Source: Trichoplax sp. H2
Lineage: Eukaryota; Placozoa; Uniplacotomia; Trichoplacea
Direction of reading: 5' to 3'
Assembly: GCA_003344405.1 (NCBI GenBank)
Contig: NOWV01000057.1
Coordinates: 62,001-126,000 of the forward strand
Length of the DNA: 64,000 nucleotides
Both the position numbers and the translations under genes were made by a program. Of the stretch, positions 24,101 through 36,000 are shown in pieces (position 1 is the stretch's first letter; every line of letters begins with the position of its first letter). The notes under the pieces are model-generated. The model did no database searches. It was not told the DNA's origin and worked only from the letters and a program-made list of their open reading frames with translations.

Positions 24101-25808
24101 AAAGCCTATTTCTGGTAATAGATCTAGTAGTTTTGAAGTAATATTATATTTAATTAGTAAAAGTGACATACTGCAATAAATGAATGACGTAAAGGCATCG
24201 TAGTTCCAAGTATTATGGTATAGTACTGCATATAAAGTTACTCACTTAGTGTTAAAAATTATCTATTGCTACTGTATTTATAATCATTAACAACATGTTT
24301 TGTTCAGATCATTGCAAAATTTCGGTAGCAACCTTTTACTGCTACAGAACATAGCATAATGTTCTATAAAGATAAACTAAAATCATCTTACAAAGTTTGT
24401 AAATTTTCCAAATCTTCAAATGTCGAAATAGAAGTCAACGTCTGCAATAAATTCGAATCCAGCATCCTTTTGAATAATATAAGTGTAATTCAATCTACTA
24501 CTAAATCATTTCGCATCGTAAGCTACACGATAACGAACTATTATAACTGACTTTAGTTGCTATTAGCAAAATAAATAATATAAAGAATTCTTTCACTTAC
24601 AAGCTCTTTAATTCTAGTAGACCTGTAAATGCTCCACCTTCAATTACTTCTATTTTATTATTTCTTAAATCTCTATTATAATAATGATAAACTATTTAGA
24701 ATTTTTAATATGTTTCTAAATGTGCTGAAATTGAATGAAAGTAAAAGAAGATGAAATGCATTCGCCACTCGTGTTATAATTTGTATTTAAACATTTAAAC
24801 GCGTTTCCATTGTGGAAAACGTACAGTTGAACAAGACTAGAGTAGTTGTTTAAATCGTGATTTCTTATACGGCGAATATTCGTCCCAGTAACCTGTCTAA
24901 GGTAAGTAATATTTTATTAATCGATCATCGTTATATTTTACCAGTTAATAATTTAGGTTCGTAATATGAGAATTACATAGTGCGATCTTAATGGATCTTA
25001 ACCTAATAAAAACGTCATTTAAGACATCATATTCTATTTCTAATGTATCTAAGTTAAGTAAATAAGCATCAATAACGTACAAGATGGTGACATTATCCAT
25101 AATTTCATCTCCAATTGGAAAATTAGTCATCATTTCGTCGGTGCATAAAACGGCCGTAGCAACATTACATGTACATTTTGCAGGGCAATTATGGTCCAGC
25201 CCTGTAAGATCAAACACGTAGATCAATGCATCAACCATTGCTATGTAATTCATACTCAATTATTATTAATATGTAATTCTTTAGAATGACAATCGAGGTT
25301 TAATTTGATATAGAAATTCACTGAAAGGCATTCAAAGATTTCAAAAAAATTACGGAATAAGTTGATTTCATAACACTAACAAGAAACAGGCTCTTTTCTA
25401 AAATATTGCATTATTATGAAAAGTCCTTTTTGCTAAGCTTGAGATAAAAAATTAGCAGCCTTTAAGGAGAAAGTACTATATTTACCAGTATCAAGAGATT
25501 GCTAAAAGTTATGTTACTCGATTTTACATCTGGCTTAATAATGCTAAATTATATATCATTATCCAGCAATAAAATCTTGGTATCTTATTTTAAGCTTTTA
25601 GTTACTCCTTTTAATTACGAGTGTCGTAGAAATACTAGAAAATATTGAAATTTCCAGCATGATTAAGGCATTAATATAAACCGATGACTTCTATTCTACT
25701 AAAATTGAACAAAAATAAAATACATTATTTCGTTTCCTCACCTAAGATTTGTATAGGGCAATATTGACTGATTATAAACCACAATATTATAAGAGCAATC
25801 GATTTCAT
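10738..25808 (-). CDS. LRR gene B: giant LRR-array GPCR (relaxin-receptor/LGR type)
   Basis: Cell-surface receptor of the leucine-rich-repeat GPCR family. Exons 5'->3' (low coordinate given): 25742-25808 signal peptide; about 24977-25201 LRRNT; LRR exons starting at 24825, 24601, 24052, 23796, 23616, 23435, 23135, 22759, 22584, 22388, 21731, 21560, 21416, 21267, 21077, 20759 (78 nt), 20519, 20239, 19603, 19038, 18793, 18652, 18426, 18241 (75), 17724 (66), 17450, 16973 (81), 16818, 16095 (66), 15639, 15429, 15272, 15126, 14965, 14782 (66), 14374 (75), 14176 (87), 13690 (123), 13459 (75), 13282 (78), 13084, 12812 (78), 12659, 12412; then the 7TM exon 10738-12100. Unmarked LRR exons are 72 nt. 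All are phase 2 in and out. The coding total is near 4,905 nt, about 1,634 residues. Known LGRs carry roughly 9-18 LRRs, so about 44 is extreme. No LDLa module is seen, unlike RXFP1/2. The ligand cannot be read from the sequence. The LRRNT-to-LRR1 splice is unresolved. Confidence 0.85.
16673..16729 (-). pseudogene. Decayed or poison LRR exon in gene B (57 nt)
   Basis: The acceptor (TTCTAG) and donor (GTAATG) frame a 57-nt segment that enters and leaves in the array's phase. It reads VSISNKLQFDTS and then an in-frame TAA. The NKL core fits an LRR, but the segment is five codons short. Skipping it keeps the receptor frame, while inclusion would truncate the protein. Confidence 0.45.
20115..20192 (-). 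pseudogene. Decayed or poison LRR exon in gene B (78 nt)
   Basis: It has a good acceptor (TTTTAG) and a consensus donor (GTAAGT). At 78 nt its length matches the 78-nt exons elsewhere in the gene and its phase is conserved. It encodes a hydrophobic LRR-like tail (VNFIRLIIL), but an in-frame TAA falls at codon 14. The neighbouring intact exons are 20239-20310 and 19603-19674. It is either a dying repeat or a regulated premature-stop exon. Confidence 0.5.
21879..21949 (-). pseudogene. Decayed LRR exon in gene B (71 nt, frameshifted)
   Basis: Splice-site-bounded segment of 71 nt instead of 72. It starts in LRR register (YEFMENSIRLVISF) and hits TAG near codon 20. The donor (GTAAGAT) still looks good. 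The 71-nt length would itself shift the frame. It sits between intact exons 22388-22459 and 21731-21802. A 73-codon minus-strand open frame overlapping it (21889-22110) is an accident of this relic. Confidence 0.55.
24977..25201 (-). CDS. LRR gene B exon 2: LRRNT cap
   Basis: It follows acceptor GATCTTACAG and supplies two bases that complete the Gly codon begun in exon 1. It encodes GLDHNCPAKCTCNVATAVLC, the C-x3-C-x-C-x6-C N-terminal cap of extracellular LRR domains, then about 50 residues of hydrophobic repeat-like sequence. The 3' end is a problem. The nearest GT donor (24976-24975, GTAATT) leaves phase 1, whereas the next exon (24825-24896, LQVTGTNIRRIRNHDLNN) needs phase 2. That would be an assembly error, an unusual splice, or a recent frameshift. 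The 5' limit is firm; the 3' limit is approximate. Confidence 0.7.
25742..25808 (-). CDS. LRR gene B exon 1: signal peptide
   Basis: The ATG at 25808 opens 22 codons, MKSIALIILWFIISQYCPIQ.., with a long hydrophobic core, ending in phase 1 at a GTGAGG donor. Its phase matches the LRRNT exon 540 bases downstream. The resemblance to gene A's exon 1 (LWxIISQY) supports both calls. The start was chosen because it is the only ATG giving a signal peptide in phase with the LRRNT. Confidence 0.75.
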
Positions 25809-28800
25809 TGCGGCGAGTTGATTATTAGTGCAATAATTTTAAACTTATTTGTACGACGAAGTTATATAGTGCTAAGACATTGTGATATCGGCGCATAATT
25901 TTTATCATCGTTATTGTTTCAAGCTTTAAAAGATGTTCTGGTTATAGAAAGCCAGTCAATTATATGAACGGTGTAAAAGTTCCCTTAGTTGACGATATTA
26001 CGACGTAGTTCGGTTTGAAAGAATTACAGATTATGTATCTGATATATTTCTTACAAAAATAGCTAAAAATTTCTGGTTGTTCTTCTTTGCATCACTATCT
26101 TTAATTGAAATAATCAGAGGAGTTTTCTTATTTTTAGCCAGATGTACTTTGACCACAAATGAAGATTGACATTATTTGTTTTTAAAACTTACTAATGATT
26201 GTGGTACAGTATGACACAGAGCCGTGTTATTAAAGATAAATAATCTTTTGTATGAAAAACTATTCTAAATCATACCCCTATCACATATCTATAAAGTAAT
26301 AAGAAGGGTGCAGTGTTGCCATATTTGATAAGTTGATGGTATTGGACGATAAAGATTTTTTATTTTAAGATCCATATGGCGAATCACAATGACCAAAATT
26401 CCATGTGGGTGGACTTTATATTATAACTACTTATGGTGATGCTAGTATTTGCAAGTAAATTATTTTGTTCAATATGTTTAATTCTGGCATTTAATATTGA
26501 TTGCAACAAAAAGCCTTGGTTTTAAGTACTTGTATTATACTGTACTATATTGTTAAAGATCCATTTGTTTAAAACTGTTTATAATTATTATTGTAACTAA
26601 TCCAATCATCACGTTTTTAATAGCTCTAAAATATTAGTAATATAGTAGTAATAGGACATGCAAAGATGATAAAAAGTCACAATTAAAATATATCTCCCAT
26701 ATAAATAGTAAGCATTTAATTTATCTTGTCAGCAATATATTGTTATGGATTTATGATGATCTATAATTCAGATTGAGTCATGTTATTGTAGTTTCCAAAG
26801 CAAAACGGTAATAGATAATTATCAAGAGTGTTAAGGTTATATCGCAATTGATGTAAAAAATATGCCAAATCATTTAAAAGGCATTGTCACTATTTAAACT
26901 CTGTGACAAGAAAACGTACAGTAAAAGTCTGTAGGCAACTACTGACTTGAACGCTCTTTTACCAAATGTTAAAGACACGCAGCAGAGTACTGTAAAGATA
27001 GAACTTTTATTAGCATAGACACCCTACAAGACCACAACTTTTTACCACACAGCCCAACTCAAATATTTCCGTTTATATAGGAACTATCTGATCTGTAAAT
27101 AATAACAGTATTATTATTATTATACCTTACCAGGAGAGACACCTCGAACTGAGATGCCCCTCACGTAGCTTTTCTATCAGTAAATATTTTTAATCTCTTC
27201 GTATTGAAGCTGTTAGATAAGACCTATTGCTATCAATATGCTATGTAGCAGTGAATTCGATATAATATAAAAATAAAACCAAAATCTGGGGCTGTTAACA
27301 ATAATAGGTATATATAAGTAATGTTTGTGATAATTCAGGTATCTTGATTTCAGCTTCGTAGAATATGATACTAATCATAGAATTTTATTCTCATACTAAG
27401 TTCTGCAAGGGTTGAGTTATATTTTTCGCAATTGTTGTAAACAAGTTAGATAATATATTTAAGCAGCTACACTTTTCTGTCATTATTGTTCTTAGTCCTT
27501 CTTTTCTAATATCTGCTGTTATAGGAAGTTTTCCTTGTCTGTCAGAGCTTGTTGTACTATTACGAAGTATCTCAATCGATAGAGAATCAGTAAAAGGATC
27601 TGCTACAATAAAAATACTTTTGTGATTTACACTCTTATTACAGTTTGTAGAACAGGTTTTGTTACACTCTTACTCATACTTAATCTTAATCTAAGCATAT
27701 GTGTTGTCAAGTACAACTATCATTAGCTAGAACTTGAATTATCTTACTGCCGTCTACTCATAATAGCAATCAATATCAAATATATAATAAATTATCACAA
27801 ATAATATCCACGTTAAGGCATTACTTATCTTACCTAGACAAAATATGAATATTTTCCATATTAGCTGCTATTGTATTATTAAGCTATCATAACAGTAATG
27901 TAACACCGTGACAGGCATAAGAAACATGAATAATATAAGTAGCATAAGGTGTTAAAAATTGCGTTATGTGCGCTTATGTTGGTGTAAAAGAATAAAATAG
28001 ATATGCTACCCTTTTCATTCTAAAAATATCTATCTTTCGTTATAATTTGTTACTTTGGTCTTATTAATCATTCATTACCTCGTATAGTATGTTTATTTTA
28101 TTGACATAGATTGATCGAGAATCAGCGTTTTTGAGGTTAGTAGGCGTTTTATTTCAGTTTCAACACTACACACTCGAAACAATTACCATTAGCATTACAG
28201 TATTTGTTATGATAATTCATTCTGATATCGAAGCAATTTCACAAGGCTCTTGATATAGAGTACAAGTTACACTAAGTTTACTAAATTAGCGATTACATAC
28301 ATCCATATAAGTCCTATTTCGCAGTTGGAAACTACTGTTCGTGGTACTTCACAATTAAAATATGTCCTAAACTTGTGAGATTTATTGTGGATAATATTTA
28401 TATTATGGACACGTTCATACATGCTACCAACTTCTCCCAGTTTGAATAAATAATATATAGAAGTAAAATGTCGAGGGCTCAAACATAAATCAGAACCAGT
28501 AACAAACTGCATTGCTCAGAAATCCTCGGTTGAATAAACAGCAGTTTGCATGCTAACATATAGTTATCGATATTACGTTAATGTCTTATCATAAATAAAG
28601 TCAATGTACTTGCCGATATCTAATTCTAACTCAATCCTATTTTTGTCTAAAGCAAATACTCCAATTTACGGTATGGAGCCTGAACCACATTAATTACGTC
28701 AAATGCAATGACCACGATAATAGTTAATAAGTAAAATATTTTAAATAATTACAGTTAAACGGCATTGAATGTATATGAAATTTCTACGTTCTTATATTGC

Positions 28801-29749
28801 ATAGCGTCGTATGACCCACTGTATATCTATTTATACACGCTCGTTCAATGACTTTTATGTAATTCAGTAAAGTACCACGATATATGACGCGATTGTTATG
28901 CTTACTGTACTGCACTATATATATGGCTGTTAGATGTAACTGACGCAGTTGTTGCGTCTCTAAGTTGGCTGCATGCTTAAGCTGATCTCTGGTATATCTC
29001 CTTCTTTAATAAAGGTTTTTTCTTTATCTCTATAATCCTTGTCCATCTACCAGAGATATCATTACATATAGTAGAAAAAACTAGTCATTTAGTACGGTAT
29101 TTATCGATTCGATTTATACTATCTCAAAAATATGTGAGTAAATGGATTACAAATTTATCTAAAACTGTTCGATTTCAGCAACTTCATAAAATTAATTTTT
29201 ATGCAACTACTTAATTTGCTATGACTTCTACTTGACATTGCATTTATATTAGTTACTGGTATTAATTCTCTATTGTTGATGATGATAAGTTTTTTTAATA
29301 ACGAGCTTATTGTAAGTTCAAACGCTTCCATCATATTTATTTGTGTTTATTCCCCTCCATCACATTTATACCTAGTTCAAGGCGGATTCATGAATTCGTT
29401 GGCGCTGGAATGCGATTAGTGTCCTCACTCACGTCTGTCTGCAACTTTCTTCCTTATTTTGATTTTACCATGGCAATGGAACTCTGATTATGCGCACTTC
29501 ATCTCAAACGAGATTACCGGTCTAAGTAGTCTAGTCTAATACCAACTTACTGTAGAGTATAAGTTCATTTCACTTTCTCCATAGTGATTCATTCGAGGCA
29601 GACTAGTTCCTTTAAAATTAAAGCTGGATTGCCATCGTATTAACTTAATTGAGCATCAATCTTATTACCTGTAGCAGAATAACTTTCTTCTCGTATATCC
29701 ATCAGATCGTTGTTAGTTCAAATAACTAGCCTAGGATCGAGATAATATC
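25809..29749. other. Intergenic region between LRR gene B and CFAP298
   Basis: The two genes are divergent, so this interval should hold both promoters. No recognised gene was found. A few modest open frames occur on the minus strand (28267-28512 and about 27405-27606), but neither has support beyond being open. Other features are a (TTA)n run near 27106-27122, a TTGTCAC...GTGACAA hairpin near 26885-26910 that recalls the end of the dispersed repeat, and a 10-bp-arm inverted repeat at 28985-29057. Confidence 0.5.
28985..29057. repeat. Inverted repeat upstream of CFAP298
   Basis: ATCTCTGGTA (28985-28994) and TACCAGAGAT (29048-29057) are perfect 10-bp arms around 53 bases. A second tiny hairpin (ACGCA/TGCGT) lies just upstream. 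It could be a small transposon remnant. Confidence 0.4.
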
Positions 29750-31856
29750 ATGGTTAAACTGCATATCAAATTTGGTGATGAAAGCCAATATCTATTCGAA
29801 ACAACTTGTTCTATTGCTGTTGGAGAGTTGTTACCGCAGCTTGTTGCGATATATAATGGCAGGTTAAAAATTGAACGACTTTCTTCAGGTAAGAAAGAGT
29901 CAATTCGTAAATGTTGATGAAATTGATAGTACTGAAACATTCATATTCTCTCATGACGCTTATACAATATACAGTATTCTGCTATGTCATACGCATCACT
30001 ACTTCGTCTAGTCCTGACAAATGACATTAAGCGTAAGTCGCGGAAAATGACATGCAACCACTTGATTTGACGCCTTTTACTCTGTCAATAACTCACTCAA
30101 GAAACCATAAAGATCGACTGTAGTACAAATATAGATACTGCAATGATGAATCCATAAAACTGTCTCCCTTAGCATGGTTGTAATTAAGATGGCACTGTTG
30201 TTGCAGCAATTCACGTCTTAGACTCAATATGCACAGCAATGTACGCGTTTATGGAGTAGCAACTTTCAACTTAGAGTAAAGTTGAAACATTAAACTTTAC
30301 ATCCTAATTTAAATAAATTTTATCTTCTGGTGTATCATTATTATAAAGATAGTAAGCAACATAATTCGATCCCGTTACTTTCTACTCGACCGAAATTGAT
30401 ACTACGAAATTGTAATCGGGTTATAATTACCATAAGTTTTGTTTGATTACTTTACGAGTATTGTCAGACTGTATTTTCCTACTTGGGATGATAACCTAGA
30501 TAAGAACATTTCCTAGCATAAAATAATTACATCAGCAAAATTGGCAGATATCCAAAGCTGGCTACTGTAGATAAAATTTCTGCATTAACAATAGCACGAT
30601 GAAATGATATGCCATGACTTAGTTTTTAAGTATTCATGAAATTCGTATATGTATTCTGTCTCAATATCCTAATCAATCAAATCAGATAATTATAATGTTT
30701 GAAATTGCGCTACGATTACGATAATAGAAATTGAGAACCTTGCCGAATACGGTATTGCATTACCACCAAATATGCAAGGACTAGCTGATGAGCAAATTGA
30801 AGATTTGAAATTAGTAGATGAATGGGCTACCAAATGCTATCCATCTGGTGGGTCAGATTTAAATAAAGACCCTATGAGCAGAAGATCTGGAAATGGTAAG
30901 ATATCAATAACAGTTCAGTAGATTTGCGTGTAACTAGACCTGACGTGTAACTAAAATAACTTTAAGACTCACAATGAAGCTTTCTCACTATTAAGCGTTA
31001 TGTTTACTTTAGCTCCCAAAGATAATATGAAGGAAGTACTGAAGAGAACTGTTAGTGAAGTAAAGAATTCCGTTTCTAAGACACAGGTTGCTGCCAATGT
31101 TTGTATAACTGAAGATGATATTCAAGAAGGATTAAGAAGACTGCAAGGTGCAGTTACTATTGTTTACCCGATGGGTTTACCACCCCATGACCCAATTAAA
31201 CTTGAGTTTGAAAACAAAGAAGACTTGAGTGGGCAGCAAGTACGCAAAATATTGCAATTCAATTGCATTGAACGTATCGTACAATATTTTCGTTCTGACT
31301 TTTCGTAATTTTTTAGGCTGCTCTTAAGATTTTAGAGAATGATACTGCTCAGTTATGGTGGGCTGGTAAGGAAATGCAAAAGAATAAAAAATTAGGTGAC
31401 TACATTGGCAAAAATGAGAAAACTAAAATCATTGCCAAGTTACAAAAGGTATGAATTCATGTACGTGAGCCTACAGCTGTTGTACGCGCAGTTCTAATTC
31501 GATAATGACGATGTGTTGATATGTAGCGAGGATTGGGAGCACCAGCTCGTGAGCCAGTTTTCAGCGAAGAAGAACAGAAGAAAATGATGGCATTCGCTTA
31601 CAGACGTCAAGAACAGATGAAGGTATTTTCAGAAGCAACTACCGGATTTGATTCAGCTATTGTTTGCTATTTCTGATCAAATGGTCAAATCCTAATATGC
31701 TAGTGAGAGTTTTGTAAATTATATGTAAATTTGTATCTTGAATAGAAATTGGATGAGGCAAGCCAGAATGACTACTTGAATTCTCAATGGTCTGATCCTA
31801 ATGCTTTGAAGAGAAACTTTCACAACTTGAATGATGTTAGCTGGAGACCACACTAA
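29750..31856 (+). CDS. CFAP298: Cilia- and flagella-associated protein 298 (C21orf59/Kurly homologue)
   Basis: Cytoplasmic factor needed to assemble and dock axonemal dynein arms in motile cilia; in vertebrates it also affects cilia polarity. Exons: 29750-29888, 30728-30895, 31013-31239, 31317-31448, 31527-31622, 31746-31856. All joins are phase-consistent and the sum is 873 nt, giving 290 residues, the same length as human CFAP298. Landmarks are the N-terminal MVKLHIKFGDESQYL, LPPNMQGLADEQIEDLKL, IVYPMGLPPHDPI with EFENKEDLSG, QLWWAGKEM, GDYIGKNEKTKIIAKLQK, GAPAREP, and a C-terminus ending WRPH. The ATG is fixed by the family's conserved start. The 31000-31308 open frame is exon 3 plus flanking intron. 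The gene is convergent with CARS2. Confidence 0.96.
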
Positions 31857-33021
31857 ATACATTTACTGTAGGACACGACAGTTTTAGCAGGAATGCTACG
31901 TAGCGTAGCTTATGCTAACTGACAAGTAAAAGTATGATTTTGACTTATTACTAGAATAGTAGGAGATACTTTTTTCTAGACTCCTAATAGGATTAACCTT
32001 TTTGATCCTATAAATCTACGTCTAATTGCCACTTCATTATATTTGCCTATCAAATCGATATAATAAGATATTCACAGTCTCCAGGATGATGATGTAATAT
32101 CTGAAACTATTGTATGTACTTAGAGTAATCTTTAAAGATTAAGTAGTTACTAAAGATTTAAACTTCTTGTAATGTTCTTTAATTACATGTATATATATTA
32201 TACAGTATGTATTCAGTGATTACACCGTTCAAATTTAAATAAATCGATAATTATTTATAAGATTAATAGATTAGATGTGAGTAATTAATAAATAAAACTC
32301 TGGGAATATTTTCCTGAAGAGTCTTGCTAGCGTATATCCAGGATATATTGACTATTATATGCAAATTTAGTCTTGATGATACTCAGCAATCTCCATTGAC
32401 GTAACAATTTTTACCAGTGATCGCGCAAGAAAATTGTATTGATGGCTGATCTGTCGGTCATAAATATCATAATGGCCGTATGAAGGTGTGATCTTAAGAA
32501 TTTTTTGGTAGACATTGGCTAATGTTTAAGTCATTTTATACATCCAGAAAGCATGCCAAAAATAATGGAATTGTGATGCGAAATGCAAACGCATTGTCTT
32601 TGCTAAGATTTGCAAGCAGTATGCTATGCACAAGATCTATATATTGCGACGTAGACAGTCAAAGAAATTAATACTGACCCACAACAAAAATACAATTAAG
32701 GCTACCGCGAAAGTATCAATCACCTACTGTCCGACAACTGCAAGGTCAATTTTCGCAATTAAAAATCTTAACAGTACGCCTATTTATATAGTATAAATTA
32801 AGTCTACGACATAAATCGATTACTTATGTTTTGAATACAAAAGATTGTGTATTAAATTTAGAAGCTGCTCATTTTTATCTTATTATTACATATAAATATA
32901 TATATATCTATATATAAATAATTAGTTTCAATCAATCCTTCATTCGGTACTTGCTTCAATGTGTGTTAACGTCAACGCCTGTATCAATGAAATAAATCAT
33001 GACCTTCGAATTAAAACTAAA
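31857..33021. other. 3' intergenic region between convergent CFAP298 and CARS2
   Basis: It contains the two 3' UTRs tail to tail. AATAAA hexamers on the plus strand at 32238-32243 and 32291-32296 could serve CFAP298. A perfect 16-bp palindrome TAATCTTTAAAGATTA lies at 32126-32141 and an (AT)n-rich run at about 32888-32925. No gene is seen. Confidence 0.5.
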
Positions 33022-36000
33022 CTATTTAAAAATAACATCCTCCTTTAGAGCTGTCTCCCATGATGATTTTTTGTCGTGGTCCTAAAACAATAATGAGGTG
33101 ATAAGATGATAAATTCGCAATTGAGAATACTCTAGTAACTACATACCTTAACAATAATTCCTGCATTCAGAAGATCATTTCTATAGTTATCACAAAGGTC
33201 CAATAGGTAAGAACAATCCGGGTTCTTACTGCTTTCGTAATCAGAGGGCAATTTTAACCTATTTTTCAGTTTATCTAAAGCGTAATTTCTTATGTTGCTT
33301 CTAAATCCGACGACAGAATCTACTACGGATTCAGATAAAGGACTATAACGCTAAAGACATAAAATAATGAAGCTGTCATGAATTGAATGAATTTATCATA
33401 GCATGGGAATGAACTAATAGAAAACTCCAACCGTAAGTATGTGAAAGAATACCTTGTCGTCTTGTCTAGATAGCCCAAAACTAGACAGCAACTTCTCTAC
33501 ATATGTTGAAACCGCGGCAATTACAGATGGACTACGAGCGGTATAGGGTCTTTTGCTTTTGGTAGTAGTATTGGAATGGACATTAGCGAAAGATAACAAA
33601 TTCAACAAATAATTTATAGCGGTCGGAGTATCGAAATCATCAGCAAGGGCAATTCGTACTTGCGACTTGGTCATAGCAAGCCTAAAAATTATTAGAATTA
33701 ATTATGTTTGAGGTCATTAAAGTATTAGCATATAGCGCCTATTTTCATAAATTGCAACTAACATACTTCTCAAGTATTTCAGATTCGCTAGCTATTAAAG
33801 AATTAATACTGCCATCTACGTAAGCCTTTGCGTCGTTTATGTAGGATGAAAACTTTTGGTGTACAACTTCTGCTTTTTTGAATATGTCGGAATTATATTC
33901 CGTAGCTATAGAATTAATTGTATTGTTATTTTCACACATGAAGAAATTTATGATGGTTGAAGCGGATATCCGAATTAAAGTAGTACTAGATCATAATCGT
34001 TTTCAAGTTAATTTTTCTAATTTATGAACATACGGCTTCGGTACTTTGACAGAAGGCATAACGTGCGAAACTGATCAGGTGAATTGAGATTTAAATAATC
34101 CTGTAAATGATATTACAATACTATTAATCCAAGTTAGTAGGAAATTACAGTATCATAGTCGTACAGTATATCTTCACCTTGATAGTAACGAAATTTCGCA
34201 GTGATTTCGACATTTTCTCTTTTGCGATATGCAAATGGCCTATAAATAATAGTATTTCAAAAATTTATAGCAACGAGGTAGAGCAATAAAGTTCTAAATA
34301 ATTAAAGCTAATATTGACAAATTTACCATACAGATACATTTAGTTTAGTTATTGACCTGTATGGAGAAAGTAATTAGTCCACTGATTGATTTGGTGATAC
34401 GCTTCACATTGAGCAATTTCGTTCTCATGATGAGGAAAAAGTAAGTCAATACCTCCGGTATGAATATCCAACTGATTGCCAAAGATCGCACTGTGATCGT
34501 CGAATTTTTAAGGACGTTTAAATATAAGTATGTAATTTACCTATTACAGCTTAATAATAATGCCAAACTTTACAGATTAAAATTTAAAGCTACGGCAAAC
34601 CTAGACATAGCGGAACATTCTATGTGCCAGCCGGGTCTGCCAGATCCCCACGGTGATTGCCAGCATGGCTCATCAGCTTTAGCTGCCTTCCATAACGCAA
34701 AATCGCGATCGCTAATTTTTTCGGAATCTGCATAGTGGTATGTATTAATGTATAAAACAAGAATGTATCGAAGTTTCCACTTCGAAAAAGGAATATGACA
34801 TTTATTGGACTTACCAGTTGCCTTATCTATTGATTTATGGATTGTTTGTCTGCTGGGCGCAAGCTTGCCGTATCTATCTCCATATTTTTCAGTATAAAAA
34901 TAAACGCTTCCTAAAATATATATTATAGAACATAATATATTTGAGCCATTCACATTTAAATCTTAAATTTAATGCTTACTGATAAGCAAATACGACTGAC
35001 GCTAACTAATACATTGAAACGATTCTGTACCATCACTTGTCTTGTAGGCATAACCATGCTGAAAAATCTTTTCTATAAATTTTATAATATGATCTATATG
35101 CTCCGTAACACGAGTAACCCTTGTCGCCCGAAGTACCTATGCGATTAATCGATATTACAATTACTAAATTTAGGTTATATCCTAACAAAAAGTAATTTTC
35201 AAATTGATTGCAGAAGCAACAACAACAAGCGCTGAAGTTTCTTAAGCATTCAGTGGAGTATAATAGTTACCCAAATGAAATTACGGAATTATAATCACAA
35301 CACAAGATTCGGAAATTTTACAGAATAATCATCTTACATTCAAACACTCCATATCTTCCAGAAATTCTTTCTCATATTTTCGAGCTAGATCTCGAAAGCC
35401 AGTCTTTGTCTGTAGGATAATAATTTTAGCGTAATGACAACGTATATTAAACTGTATGAGTTACATAGTGCTGTTATGGATTTAATTTAACTTGTATTGT
35501 AATTTTATTTGTACCCATATCAATAGATAAAGTAAGTTCTTATCGCTTAACGATCGTAAATTACACTTATGCAGGTACAAGGTATAGTAGATTATGCAAG
35601 AATAAAATGTATAGCAGACAGAAAGCTGATCAGTTGCTGAAGACGAGACGGCTTGACCACTGTATTTTCTATACTATTTATACTTAGTGTTTAAGGTCAT
35701 GACTGATAGCCTACCCAACTGTATCTCCAAGTAATAAAGTACTGTACTGCTATGCTATGATGTAATGTAAGCGTACAAAATATAACGTAGTAGCAGTCAG
35801 GCTATTAGACGATGATGATTAATGAGCATAATTTTTGACCTATAATTATATATAATGAAAAGTGATATTTATAGTAGATTTACAAAGTTAATAGTCACCG
35901 CCACGAATCCTATATGCATTACTAAGGTGTTATCCTTGCACGTAGTACATGACTAACAACGTCGAGAATATCATTCATTGCTATCTTCTTACATCAGCAG

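Noticed and set aside
27405-27606. Minus-strand open segment ending in a stop (ADPFTDSLSIEIL...LQNLV)
   Set aside because: It looks protein-like and has an AG at its start, but no upstream exon fits and segments of this length arise often by chance here.
28267-28512. 81-aa minus-strand open frame upstream of gene B
   Set aside because: No recognisable domain, signal peptide or compatible splice partner. The real first exon of gene B is 25742-25808.
34460-34735. 91-aa plus-strand open frame
   Set aside because: It is antisense to CARS2 exons 7 and 8, which carry the conserved synthetase motifs.
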